From contig NZ_JAHSTT010000001.1 of NCBI RefSeq assembly GCF_019145205.1, positions 558,001 through 622,000 on the forward strand: a DNA stretch of 64,000 nucleotides. Direction: 5' to 3'. This DNA is from Pseudomonas khavaziana. Its GTDB lineage: Bacteria; Pseudomonadota; Gammaproteobacteria; Pseudomonadales; Pseudomonadaceae. Below, piece after piece: positions 54,794 to 64,000 of the stretch. The first letter of the stretch is position 1. Each line of letters begins with the position of its first letter. Both the position numbers and the translations under genes were made by a program. The notes beneath the pieces are model-generated. The model worked only from the letters and a program-made list of their open reading frames with translations, was not told where the DNA came from and made no database searches.

Positions 54794-55835
54794 ACGACTT
54801 GCAACTGCTGGGTCCTCGGGCCTATGGCGAGGCGCTGGGCAGCGCGGTGCTGAAGGCGACGGCTGAAGACTTCCAGGTGGATGAGGTGCTGGACATCCCG
54901 CTGACAGGCGAGGGCGAACACCTGTGGCTTTGGGTAGAAAAGCGCGGCTTGAATACCGAGGAGGCTGCACGGCGTATCGCCAAGGCTGCCGGCGTGCCGT
55001 TGCGCACCGTCAGCTATGCCGGGCTCAAGGACCGCCAGGCCCTGACCCGCCAGTGGTTCAGCGTGCAGCTGCCCGGCAAGGCCGACCCGGACCTGAGCGG
55101 CGCGCAAAACGACACCCTCAAGATCCTCAAAACCGCCCGTCATAAACGCAAGTTGCAGCGTGGCGCGCATTCGGCCAATGGCTTTACCTTGCGCCTGACC
55201 CAGCTGGCCGGCGACACCGCCGCCATCGACGCGCGTTTGCAGCTGATTGCCCAGCACGGTATTCCCAATTATTTCGGTGCCCAGCGTTTCGGCCACAACG
55301 GCGGTAATGTGGTGGACGCACGCGAATGGGCCGCGCGCAAGGCCTTGCCGGAGCAACGTAATGTACGCTCGCGGCTGCTGTCCACTGCCCGTAGCTACTT
55401 GTTCAACAAACTGCTGGCAGCGCGTGTCGCCGACGGCTCCTGGCAGCGCGCCCAGGTGGGTGACTTGCTGGCCTTTACCGACAGCCGCAGCTTTTTCCCG
55501 GCAGGGGAGGCTGAATGCAGCGATCCGCGCCTGGCGATCCTGGACCTGCATCCAACCGGCCCACTATGGGGTGAGGGTGACTCGCCAGCGACAGGTCCTA
55601 CACATGAATTGGAACAATCTGTCGCCGGCAGCGAAGCCGACCTACGTGATTGGCTGGTGAATGCGGGCATGAGCCAGGAACGTCGCATTCTACGACTGCC
55701 CATTGGCGGGTTGACGTGGCATTATCCCGTGCCTGACATTCTGCAATTGGAATTCGTCCTGCCGGCCGGATGCTTCGCCACTGTCTTGGTGCGCGAGCTT
55801 GTTGATCTGGTGCCGGTGGGGCAGACGGACAGCCC

Positions 55836-55848
<13 letters not shown>
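54790..55848 (+). CDS. truD: tRNA pseudouridine(13) synthase TruD
   Basis: A 352-residue enzyme that makes pseudouridine-13 in tRNA-Glu. The catalytic aspartate is in [18 protein letters not shown] (about residues 76-93). [18 protein letters not shown] (about 158-175) is the family signature before the inserted TRUD domain. It is translationally coupled to ispF and overlaps surE by 13 bases. Confidence 0.94.
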
Positions 55849-57262
<1,414 letters not shown>

Positions 57263-57471
57263 TCATTTATTTGCAAACAGTGAATTCTGTTGGCGGGTAT
57301 GTGTCTTACGGCGGGGTCTATTGAATCAACATGCCTGGCGATCGGTATTAAACATGATGAAATTTTCGTTTCAGTCATGTGCCAGTAAAAGACCAATGCC
57401 CAGTTATACTTGCGTCATATTTCAAGCCTGATACAGGCGTTAATGTTCAGCCACCACAAAGGGAGCGGCGG

Positions 57472-58308
57472 GTGAGTCTCACAGGTCCTGCGCAGCGAAT
57501 GAGTAAAACAAGCTTTCAGCGACTGGTGCTTGGCCTTGTCTTGAGTTCCTTATTGGCAGCCTGCTCGAGCACGCCATCCGGCGGTGCGCGTGTCGTTGAC
57601 CGCACCAAGGCCGCGCCGCAAAGACCGACGGTGACCACCGGCCAATACGTGGTGCGCAAAGGCGACACTCTGTTCTCGATTGCCTTCCGCTACGGCTGGG
57701 ACTACAAGGCGCTGGCCGCCCGTAACAACATTCCTGTGCCCTACACCATACATCCTGGGCAAACCATCCGTTTCGATGGCCGCAGCGGTTCGGCGCCTAC
57801 GGCAGTTGTGACAAAATCCGGTTCTTCGCCATCGTCTTCGAGCAAAACCACCGTCATCACCCGGCCGGCAGGCAGCGCTGCGCCTACGGTTGCGAGCAAG
57901 TCGCCACCCGCGCCATTGCCACCTGCCGGGCCTGCGCCGACGGGGTGGGGGTGGCCTTCAAACGGAGTGTTGATTGGAAAATTCTCTTCAAACGGTAGTT
58001 TGAATAAAGGCATTGATATCGCCGGGGATTTGGGACAGCCTGTTTTAGCTGCGTCTGATGGGACAGTGGTGTACGCCGGGAGTGGTTTACGGGGCTACGG
58101 CGAGCTGGTCATCATCAAACACAGCGATACCTACGTCAGTGCCTACGGTCATAACCGCAGGCTGTTGGTTCGGGAGGGGCAGCAGGTCAAGGTCGGACAG
58201 ACAATTGCGGAGATGGGTTCAACGGGTACAGACCGGGTGAAACTGCACTTTGAGATTCGCCGCCAAGGGAAACCTGTAGATCCGCTGCAATTCCTACCCC
58301 GTCGTTGA
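57472..58308 (+). CDS. nlpD: NlpD-type lipoprotein with LysM and degenerate LytM domain
   Basis: A 278-residue outer-membrane lipoprotein that activates an amidase for septal peptidoglycan splitting. The lipobox LLAAC lies near residue 30 after a hydrophobic stretch (LVLGLVLSSLLAAC). A LysM domain follows (QYVVRKGDTLFSIAFRYGWD, about 57-76), then a Pro/Ser-rich linker and a LytM/M23 domain (about 160-278). Catalytic residues are lost: NKGID instead of HxGxD and KLHFE instead of HxHFE, as expected for an activator without hydrolase activity. GTG 57472 with GGGAG upstream is preferred; ATG 57499 is possible. The rpoS promoter usually lies within nlpD. Confidence 0.9.
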   Translation: MSLTGPAQRMSKTSFQRLVLGLVLSSLLAACSSTPSGGARVVDRTKAAPQRPTVTTGQYVVRKGDTLFSIAFRYGWDYKALAARNNIPVPYTIHPGQTIRFDGRSGSAPTAVVTKSGSSPSSSSKTTVITRPAGSAAPTVASKSPPAPLPPAGPAPTGWGWPSNGVLIGKFSSNGSLNKGIDIAGDLGQPVLAASDGTVVYAGSGLRGYGELVIIKHSDTYVSAYGHNRRLLVREGQQVKVGQTIAEMGSTGTDRVKLHFEIRRQGKPVDPLQFLPRR

Positions 58309-58318
58309 TATGTTGCAC

Positions 58319-58348
58319 AGCCTGTTCCTAGCGTAGAAGGAACAGGCT
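58319..58348 (+). promoter_or_regulatory. Inverted repeat in the rpoS leader
   Basis: AGCCTGTTCCT (58319-58329), eight-base loop, AGGAACAGGCT (58338-58348): a perfect 11-pair stem between nlpD and rpoS without a T-run. It could be a weak terminator for nlpD or a structure in the long rpoS messenger leader. Confidence 0.5.
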
Positions 58349-58413
58349 CCAGCGTTGCCAAGGATAAAGGCGTCGCTTGAGCTTGAGGTCGAACTCACCA
58401 AAGGACTATAACA

Positions 58414-59421
58414 ATGGCTCTCAGTAAAGAAGCGCCGGAGTTTGACATCGACGATGAGGTTCTCCTTATGGAGGCCAGTATCGATATGGATTCGATGTCA
58501 GATAATGAAGGAGCGACACCACCTTCAGTTCGCACCAAATCCAAGAACTCCACCGCGTTGAAGCAACACAAATACATTGATTACACGCGGGCGCTCGACG
58601 CCACCCAGCTGTACCTCAATGAAATCGGTTTTTCCCCTCTGCTGACCCCTGAAGAAGAAGTCCATTTTGCGCGTCTGTCGCAAAAGGGCGATCCGGCTGG
58701 GCGTAAACGCATGATTGAAAGCAACCTGCGTCTGGTGGTGAAAATCGCCCGACGCTACGTCAATCGCGGGCTGTCGTTGCTGGACCTGATCGAGGAGGGC
58801 AACCTGGGCTTGATCCGGGCGGTGGAGAAGTTCGACCCTGAGCGGGGCTTCCGCTTTTCAACCTATGCCACCTGGTGGATTCGCCAGACCATCGAACGGG
58901 CGATCATGAATCAGACCCGTACGATCCGGTTGCCGATCCACGTGGTCAAGGAGCTCAACGTCTACCTGCGGGCGGCGCGTGAGCTGACGCAAAAACTCGA
59001 TCATGAACCTTCGCCTGAAGAGATCGCCAACCTGCTGGAAAAACCGGTAGGGGAGGTCAAGCGCATGTTGGGCCTCAATGAGCGCGTTTCTTCGGTTGAT
59101 GTCTCGCTGGGGCCGGACTCGGATAAAACCCTGCTGGATACACTGACAGATGATCGTCCGACGGATCCTTGTGAGCTGTTGCAGGACGATGATCTTTCCC
59201 AAAGTATTGACCAGTGGCTGTCGGAGCTTACCGACAAGCAGCGTGAGGTGGTGATTCGCCGCTTCGGTCTGCGCGGCCATGAGAGCAGCACCCTGGAAGA
59301 TGTGGGCCTGGAGATTGGCCTCACCCGTGAGCGGGTGCGGCAGATCCAGGTAGAGGGCCTCAAGCGCTTGCGTGAGATCCTGGAGAAAAATGGTTTGTCG
59401 AGTGAGTCGTTGTTCCAGTAA
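58414..59421 (+). CDS. rpoS: RNA polymerase sigma factor RpoS
   Basis: A 335-residue stationary-phase and general-stress sigma factor. Region 1.2 to 2 starts near [16 protein letters not shown]. Region 2 has the -10-binding segment [20 protein letters not shown] (about 148-167), and the region 4 helix-turn-helix is [20 protein letters not shown] (about 290-309). A good AAAGGA ribosome site lies ahead of ATG. It is full length. Downstream lies a REPIN with T-run, not the rsmZ-fdxA genes found there in P. aeruginosa. Confidence 0.97.
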   Translation: MALSKEAPEFDIDDEVLLMEASIDMDSMSDNEGATPPSVRTKSKNSTALKQHKYIDYTRALDATQLYLNEIGFSPLLTPEEEVHFARLSQKGDPAGRKRMIESNLRLVVKIARRYVNRGLSLLDLIEEGNLGLIRAVEKFDPERGFRFSTYATWWIRQTIERAIMNQTRTIRLPIHVVKELNVYLRAARELTQKLDHEPSPEEIANLLEKPVGEVKRMLGLNERVSSVDVSLGPDSDKTLLDTLTDDRPTDPCELLQDDDLSQSIDQWLSELTDKQREVVIRRFGLRGHESSTLEDVGLEIGLTRERVRQIQVEGLKRLREILEKNGLSSESLFQ

Positions 59422-59445
59422 GCGACGCCGCTTGAATGCTTGAAT

Positions 59446-59533
59446 GTGGGAGGGGGCTTGCTCCCGATAGCAGTGCCACAGTCGCTAGATATATCGACTG
59501 ACATAGCGCTATCGGGAGCAAGCCCCCTCCCAC
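59446..59533. repeat. REPIN downstream of rpoS
   Basis: GTGGGAGGGGGCTTGCTCCC plus GATAGC at 59446-59471, inverted copy GCTATCGGGAGCAAGCCCCC plus TCCCAC ending at 59533. It begins 24 bases after the rpoS stop and is followed by ATTTTTTG, so its hairpin could act as an rpoS terminator. Confidence 0.9.
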
Positions 59534-59583
59534 ATTTTTTGTGCCTGGCAGTGGATGGGTACTAACGCCAAATCCCAGGCATA

Positions 59584-59615
59584 AAAAAACCCCGCTTTTA
59601 AGGGCGGGGTTTTTT
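59584..59615 (-). terminator. Bidirectional terminator between rpoS and the cold-shock gene
   Basis: AAAAACCCCGC (59585-59595), loop TTTTAAGG, GCGGGGTTTTT (59604-59614). A-runs and T-runs on both sides let it stop the leftward cold-shock transcript and any rightward read-through. Confidence 0.82.
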
Positions 59616-59633
59616 CGACTAAGTCAGTACAAG

Positions 59634-59843
59634 TTAGATAACTTGAACTTCTTCAGCTTGCATGCCTTTCTGACCGCGGGTAGCGATGAAAGAAACCTGT
59701 TGGCCTTCTTTCAGGCTTTTGAAGCCGTCGGATTGGATAGCTTTGAAGTGAACGAACAGGTCGTCACCGGATTGTGGAGTGATGAAGCCGAAGCCTTTTT
59801 CATCGTTGAACCACTTAACGGTACCAGTTTGGCGATTAGACAT
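59634..59843 (-). CDS. Cold-shock domain protein, CspA family
   Basis: A 69-residue single-stranded nucleic-acid-binding protein (OB-fold) that melts RNA secondary structure. RNP1 KGFGFI (about 16-21) and RNP2 LFVHF (about 29-33) are intact, and [17 protein letters not shown] is diagnostic. A strong AAGGAGAT ribosome site precedes ATG. The family has several paralogues in each pseudomonad (capA, capB, cspA, cspD), so I do not give a symbol. Cold-inducibility would depend on its leader, which lies in the gap to dcd. Confidence 0.93.
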   Translation of the reverse strand: MSNRQTGTVKWFNDEKGFGFITPQSGDDLFVHFKAIQSDGFKSLKEGQQVSFIATRGQKGMQAEEVQVI

Positions 59844-60230
59844 GGTGTATCTCCTTGGACAAAGTTAACTGCGACTCAGGAAAAGCCCTGGCCGAGACTG
59901 AGTGCAAAGAGCAGGAAAAATTCTTGGAGATGGTTGGATCGAAATTCAACATATCGTGTAGAGATTCTCAGTGACACAAGCAGCACAGTGGCGCCACCTT
60001 AACCCTTTTTCCGGAACGTGCCAATGGTATTTCCGAAGGTTTCTCTATTTTCGTGACTGGCGGTGGTATTTACAGTCAACCCTGACGGCAATCCGGGTCC
60101 CGGCCCCGCTGGCTGCGGCCTATAGACAGCAGCCTATTCATTAAGAAAACCCCAGCGGCCTTTGAACCCCAACGCCGGCCCCGGTAAGATGGCCCACAGT
60201 TTTTTCTACCTCGCTATTCAGGACACCGCC
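59844..60230. other. Divergent region between the cold-shock gene and dcd
   Basis: 387 bases. The left part should hold the long leader and promoter of the leftward cold-shock gene; AT-rich sequence near 59930-59960 is the likely promoter place, but I cannot fix its elements. The right part holds the dcd promoter at 60162-60190. No further gene or strong hairpin is seen. Confidence 0.5.
60162..60190 (+). promoter_or_regulatory. Candidate sigma-70 promoter for dcd
   Basis: TTGAAC (60162-60167), 17-base spacer, TAAGAT (60185-60190), then the GC-rich GGCCC. The dcd start codon is 40 bases downstream. Confidence 0.5.
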
Positions 60231-60797
60231 ATGAGCATCAAATCGGACAAGTGGATTCGCCGCATGGCGCAGGAACACGGCATGATCGAGCCGTTCGTCG
60301 AGCGCCAGATTCGTGGCGAAGGCGACGAGCGGGTGATTTCGTACGGGGTTTCCAGCTATGGCTACGACGTGCGGTGCGCCGATGAATTCAAGGTGTTCAC
60401 CAACATCAATTCGGCAATCGTCGACCCGAAGAACTTCGATGAGAAGAGCTTTGTCGACGTCAAGAGCGACGTGTGCATCATCCCGCCAAACTCCTTCGCC
60501 CTGGCGCGTACCGTGGAGTTCTTCCGTATTCCCCGTGACGTGTTGACCATCTGCCTGGGTAAAAGTACCTACGCCCGCTGCGGCATTATCGTCAACGTGA
60601 CTCCGCTTGAGCCGGAGTGGGAAGGCCACGTGACCCTGGAATTCTCCAACACCACGACCTTGCCGGCGAAAATCTACGCCAATGAGGGCGTGGCGCAGAT
60701 GCTGTTCCTGCAGTCCGACGAAGCTTGCGAAGTGTCCTACAAAGACCGCGCCGGCAAGTACCAGGGCCAGCGTGGCGTTACGCTTCCACGCGCTTGA
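60231..60797 (+). CDS. dcd: dCTP deaminase
   Basis: A 188-residue trimeric enzyme that converts dCTP to dUTP, the main source of dUMP for thymidylate synthesis. [20 protein letters not shown] is the normal N-terminus (start 60231, with AGGA upstream). [13 protein letters not shown] (about 43-55) and the glutamate-containing [20 protein letters not shown] (about 119-138) form the active site. It is full length. Confidence 0.95.
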   Translation: MSIKSDKWIRRMAQEHGMIEPFVERQIRGEGDERVISYGVSSYGYDVRCADEFKVFTNINSAIVDPKNFDEKSFVDVKSDVCIIPPNSFALARTVEFFRIPRDVLTICLGKSTYARCGIIVNVTPLEPEWEGHVTLEFSNTTTLPAKIYANEGVAQMLFLQSDEACEVSYKDRAGKYQGQRGVTLPRA

Positions 60798-60905
60798 TCG
60801 AAAGCTCGTACTGGTAAAGGGAATTAGTCTGCGCAAAGTGACTCTATCTAGGTGTACTGCCTCGGCGCGTGCAAAACGCGCCGGGCCACGCTTGAGGAGT
60901 ACCTT

Positions 60906-61103
60906 ATGAAGATCGACCCGCGAATCAGCGCAGAACTTGCCCGGCTTGAACCCAACCAGATTGGCGTTCTGGCCTGGTCCCTGATGGCCAATCCCGCCCA
61001 TGCCGGTGGCATTCCGGGCCAGCCCGAACCCGATTATCCACAGCCTACCGAACCCGGTGAGCCGACCCTGCCAGACGAGCCGCCACCGGCACCTGTCGCC
61101 TGA
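60906..61103 (+). CDS. Small protein with Pro/Glu-rich tail, unknown function
   Basis: A 65-residue protein that I do not recognise. The first half (MKIDPRISAELARLEPNQIG...) looks helical; the second half is a run of Pro, Glu, Gly and Asp (GGIPGQPEPDYPQPTEPGEP) and should be disordered. A strong ribosome site (GAGGAG, seven bases before ATG) and the family-like start suggest a real gene. It stands alone between dcd and the convergent pdeM gene, with no membrane segment. Confidence 0.65.
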   Translation: MKIDPRISAELARLEPNQIGVLAWSLMANPAHAGGIPGQPEPDYPQPTEPGEPTLPDEPPPAPVA

Positions 61104-61126
61104 TACCTGGATGGCCGGTCAGCACT

Positions 61127-61780
61127 TCACTGAATCGGCCAGACCGCGTGATCGCCGATCACAAAGATTCGGCGGTCATCGTCCTGCTCCACGGCATACC
61201 CGCCCGTAAATGCGCCAAACGCTGGCAGCAGGCTGACCCGTTGGCCGATCTGGAAGCACGGTAGGCGCAGATGCTGGCGCCCTTTGCCGCGCAGGTGATA
61301 CACGGGGTGCACATGCCCCGCCAGCACGTGATGGGTGGGGTGGCTGTCCGGTTCATGTTGCAAGGCGAAAGGGCCCATCAGCAGCGGCTCAGGGACCACC
61401 TCGATCCTCAAGTCCCCAGGGGGATCGCCCGCACGTTTATCGTGATTGCCGCGAATCAGGGTCATGACCAGTGTCGGATTGCGTGCACGCCAGGCCCGGA
61501 TCGCGCTGAGGGTGCCGCTGGCGTGTGAGCCAGGCCCGTGTAGGAAGTCGCCTAGAAAGATCAACTGCGTGCAAGGCAGGGCCGCTATCAGCTTGTCCAG
61601 GCGTTGCAGATTGGCCGTGGTGGTGCCCTGGGGCACAGGTTGCCCGAGGCTGCGGTAGGCCGATGCCTTGCCAAAATGCGCATCGGCAACCAGCAGGCAT
61701 TGGCGGGCGGGCCAGTACACCGCCTTATCGGCCAATAACCACAGATCTTCGCCTTCCACTGTCAGAGCACAATGCATCAA
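61127..61780 (-). CDS. pdeM: Ligase-associated metallophosphoesterase PdeM
   Basis: A 217-residue calcineurin-like phosphoesterase found next to an Lhr-type helicase and, in many bacteria, an ATP-dependent DNA ligase and an exonuclease in a putative DNA-repair operon. All metal-binding motifs are present: [13 protein letters not shown] (about 31-43), [13 protein letters not shown] (about 76-88), [10 protein letters not shown] (about 112-121) and AGHVHPVYH (about 150-158). Its start overlaps the helicase stop by four bases, so it is the second gene of this leftward operon; no ligase gene is visible within the window. Confidence 0.9.
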   Translation of the reverse strand: MMHCALTVEGEDLWLLADKAVYWPARQCLLVADAHFGKASAYRSLGQPVPQGTTTANLQRLDKLIAALPCTQLIFLGDFLHGPGSHASGTLSAIRAWRARNPTLVMTLIRGNHDKRAGDPPGDLRIEVVPEPLLMGPFALQHEPDSHPTHHVLAGHVHPVYHLRGKGRQHLRLPCFQIGQRVSLLPAFGAFTGGYAVEQDDDRRIFVIGDHAVWPIQ

Positions 61781-64000
61781 CCTTTTCCCTTGTCCGCGAC
61801 TTTTTCCAGATCCTTGACCATCCGCGCAATGCGTTCCGAGAGTTTTTCCGAACTCATGCTCTCGCGCATGCGTTCCACCAGCAGCGGGAAGGCCAGGGGC
61901 GTAGGCCGTTGGATCTGGTGCAAGTCGAGCTTCAATGCCGATAAATGGCTTAAGGTCTGTTCCAGCCGACGAATATCCAACTCATCGCGTAGCACTTCTT
62001 CACCTGCCTGGGCCAGCAGCAGGTTCTGCGGGTCATATTGTTTGAACACTTCAAAGAACAAACCGCTGGAGGCCTGTACCTGTCGCGTACTCTTCGGCGC
62101 GCCGGGATGCCCTGCAAACACCAGCCCGGCAATGCGCGCAATCTCACGAAAGCGGCGCAGGGCCAACTCGCCAGCGTTGAGGCTGGCGGCCACATCGCCC
62201 AGTAAATGCCGGGGGCTCAACAATGCCGTATTCAACAACTGCGGCCAGTGCACCTCTGTAGCACTCAATAGCTCCAGGCCATAATCATTCACGGCAATCG
62301 AAAAGGTCAGCGGTTGCTGTTGGCTGACCCGCCACGCCAGCAAACTCGCCAGGCCCAGATGCACCTGGCGTCCGGCGAACGGGTACAGAAACAGATGCCA
62401 GCCTTCGCGTGATTGCAGACTTTCAGCCAGCAGATTCGCGCGTGTCGGCAGGCCGGACCAACGCAGCTGGGTTTGCAATAACGGTTGTACCGCCTGCATC
62501 TCCGGGCCCTCGAAGTGCCCCTGCGCCGCAGCATCAAAACGCTCGATCACCGCCTGGGCCAGCTCGTTTGAAAGCGGCATGCGCCCGCCATTCCAGCGGG
62601 GCACGGCGGCTTTTTTGGCGTTGCTGCGGCGCACATAGGCGGTCATGTTTTCGACCCGTACCAACTCCAGCAAGCGCCCGGCGAACAGGAAGCCATCTCC
62701 TGGCTTGAGCCGGGCAATAAAACCCTCCTCGACACTGCCCAGGTGCTTGCCGCCGCCGCCTTTGCTCCAGAATTTCAGCTGGATACTGGCATCGCTGACG
62801 ATGGTCCCCACGCTCATGCGATGGCGACGCGCCAGGCGTGCGTCCGGGACACGCCAGATGCCGTGCTCGTCGGGTTCTACACGGCGGTAATCCGGGTACG
62901 CGGTGAGTGACAGGCCGCCGTGGCGCACGAACCCCAGAGCCCAGGCCCAATCCGCGTCGGTGAGGTCGCGATAGGCCCAGGCGCCGCGCACTTCCGCCAG
63001 CAATGCATCCGGGGTAAATCCGCCGCCCAGGGCCATGCTGACCAGGTGTTGTACAAGCACATCCAGCGGTTTGTGCGGCGATTCCCGCGCTTCGATGCGC
63101 CGTTGGGCTATCGCCTCCTGGGCCGCCGCGGCTTCCACCAGCTCCAGGCTGTGTGTCGGCACCAGTGTCACCCGTGATGGCCGCCCGGGCGCATGGCCGG
63201 AGCGCCCGGCGCGCTGCATCAGCCGCGCCACGCCCTTGGCGGAACCGATCTGCAGCACCCGTTCTACCGGCAGGAAGTCCACGCCCAAGTCCAGGCTTGA
63301 GGTGCACACCACCGTCTTGAGCTGGCCGTCTTTCAAGGCGCGCTCCACCCAGTCCCGGGTTTCCCGCGATAACGAGCCGTGGTGCAGGGCAATCAATCCA
63401 GCCCAGTCCGGGCGGGCGTCGAGTATCGCCTGATACCAGATCTCCGATTGTGCCCGGGTATTGGTAAACACCAGGCAACTGCTGCTGGCCTCCACCTCGG
63501 CGACCACTTGCGGCAACATCTTCAAGCCAATATGCCCGGCCCAGGGAAAACGCTCGGTGACGGGCGGCAACAAGGTGTCGACCCTCAATTCCTTGGCTGT
63601 TTGCCCCTGTAGATTGACTCCGCCACCCTGTGGCACCAGCACTTCCAACGCGTGGGCCTGGTTACCCAAGGTCGCCGAGATGCCCCACACCATCAGCTCA
63701 GGATGCCAGCGCCGCAAGCGTGCCAGGGCCAGCTGCAACTGCACGCCGCGCTTATTGCCGATCAACTCGTGCCATTCGTCCACGATCACCATGCGCAGGT
63801 GCGCCAGGCTCGTTTCACTGTCGGCCCGCGCCAGCATCAGCGTCAGGCTTTCCGGGGTGGTGACCAGTGCCGTGGGTTGGCGGCGGGTCTGGCGCGCGCG
63901 TTCACTGCTGCTGGTGTCGCCGGTACGCAGGCCCACGGTCCAGGGAATCTGCAGGGCCTCCAGCGGTGCTTGCAGGGCGCGTGCGGAGTCGGCGGCCAAG
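61777..64000 (-). CDS. Ligase-associated Lhr-type DEXH helicase (partial, N-terminus outside window)
   Basis: The last about 740 residues of a superfamily 2 helicase of the large helicase-related type. The visible part begins just after motif I ([16 protein letters not shown]...), so the Walker A lysine lies beyond the window. Motif II is DEWHEL, followed by GISATLGN (motif III). The second RecA domain has [20 protein letters not shown] and [14 protein letters not shown] (motifs V and VI). A winged-helix and an Lhr-core domain complete the C-terminal half. It overlaps pdeM by four bases. Confidence 0.9.
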   Translation of the reverse strand, partial: LAADSARALQAPLEALQIPWTVGLRTGDTSSSERARQTRRQPTALVTTPESLTLMLARADSETSLAHLRMVIVDEWHELIGNKRGVQLQLALARLRRWHPELMVWGISATLGNQAHALEVLVPQGGGVNLQGQTAKELRVDTLLPPVTERFPWAGHIGLKMLPQVVAEVEASSSCLVFTNTRAQSEIWYQAILDARPDWAGLIALHHGSLSRETRDWVERALKDGQLKTVVCTSSLDLGVDFLPVERVLQIGSAKGVARLMQRAGRSGHAPGRPSRVTLVPTHSLELVEAAAAQEAIAQRRIEARESPHKPLDVLVQHLVSMALGGGFTPDALLAEVRGAWAYRDLTDADWAWALGFVRHGGLSLTAYPDYRRVEPDEHGIWRVPDARLARRHRMSVGTIVSDASIQLKFWSKGGGGKHLGSVEEGFIARLKPGDGFLFAGRLLELVRVENMTAYVRRSNAKKAAVPRWNGGRMPLSNELAQAVIERFDAAAQGHFEGPEMQAVQPLLQTQLRWSGLPTRANLLAESLQSREGWHLFLYPFAGRQVHLGLASLLAWRVSQQQPLTFSIAVNDYGLELLSATEVHWPQLLNTALLSPRHLLGDVAASLNAGELALRRFREIARIAGLVFAGHPGAPKSTRQVQASSGLFFEVFKQYDPQNLLLAQAGEEVLRDELDIRRLEQTLSHLSALKLDLHQIQRPTPLAFPLLVERMRESMSSEKLSERIARMVKDLEKVADKGKG

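Overview
The window is chromosomal DNA of a Pseudomonas, most likely the P. fluorescens group. Three lines of evidence support this. The order dapC-glnD-map-rpsB-tsf-pyrH-frr-uppS-cdsA-dxr-rseP-bamA-skp-lpxD-fabZ-lpxA-lpxB-rnhB-dnaE-accA-tilS-pyrG-kdsA-eno-ftsB-ispD and then adhC-fghA-ispF-truD-surE-pcm-nlpD-rpoS is the pseudomonad arrangement. The proteins are pseudomonad in sequence. Three intergenic hairpins of the GTGGGAGGGGGCTTGCTCCC type match the REP doublets (REPINs) known from P. fluorescens relatives. Species identity is inferred from memory of these families, not from a search.

Left part, 1-13.3 kb: the right end of a prophage, or of an F-type (lambda-tail-like) tailocin. It has a lambda-like tail module in canonical order (tape measure, M, L, K, I, J), a small lipoprotein between K and I, two unrecognised proteins and a tail fibre after J, then a lysis cassette: SleB-type hydrolase, Rz inner-membrane spanin and an Rz1 lipoprotein wholly nested out of frame inside Rz. 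At four places the late operon carries a hairpin with a T-run followed by an almost identical 13-base GGAGAAAA-C-ATG start box. The element ends with a convergent gene for a coiled-coil protein that sits directly behind a very good LexA (SOS) box. No capsid, terminase, integrase or holin gene is visible, so phage and tailocin cannot be told apart here.

13.8-16.7 kb: a CPA1-type Na+/H+ antiporter, an astacin-like metalloprotease and AT-rich DNA, an accessory stretch between the phage element and the core cluster.

16.7-48.2 kb: the large conserved housekeeping cluster. dapC, glnD and map run leftward. From rpsB onward the genes run rightward and cover translation (rpsB, tsf, frr), UMP/CTP synthesis (pyrH, pyrG), isoprenoid and undecaprenyl supply (uppS, dxr, ispD), phospholipid and fatty-acid synthesis (cdsA, fabZ, accA), lipid A and Kdo (lpxD, lpxA, lpxB, kdsA), outer-membrane assembly (rseP, bamA, skp), DNA replication (rnhB, dnaE), tRNA modification (tilS), glycolysis (eno) and division (ftsB). 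Many junctions are ATGA overlaps, indicating translational coupling.

48.2-51.2 kb: an accessory gene for a large dermonecrotic-type toxin, inserted between ispD and the formaldehyde-detoxification genes. It is split by one in-frame TAG codon. 51.3-59.4 kb: a LysR regulator divergent from adhC-fghA, then ispF, truD, surE, pcm, nlpD and rpoS. 59.4-64 kb: a REPIN, a cold-shock protein gene, dcd, a proline-rich small protein, and the ligase-associated pair pdeM and an Lhr-type helicase (cut by the window end). The rsmZ-fdxA-mutS genes that follow rpoS in P. aeruginosa are not here. No rRNA, tRNA or CRISPR array was seen.
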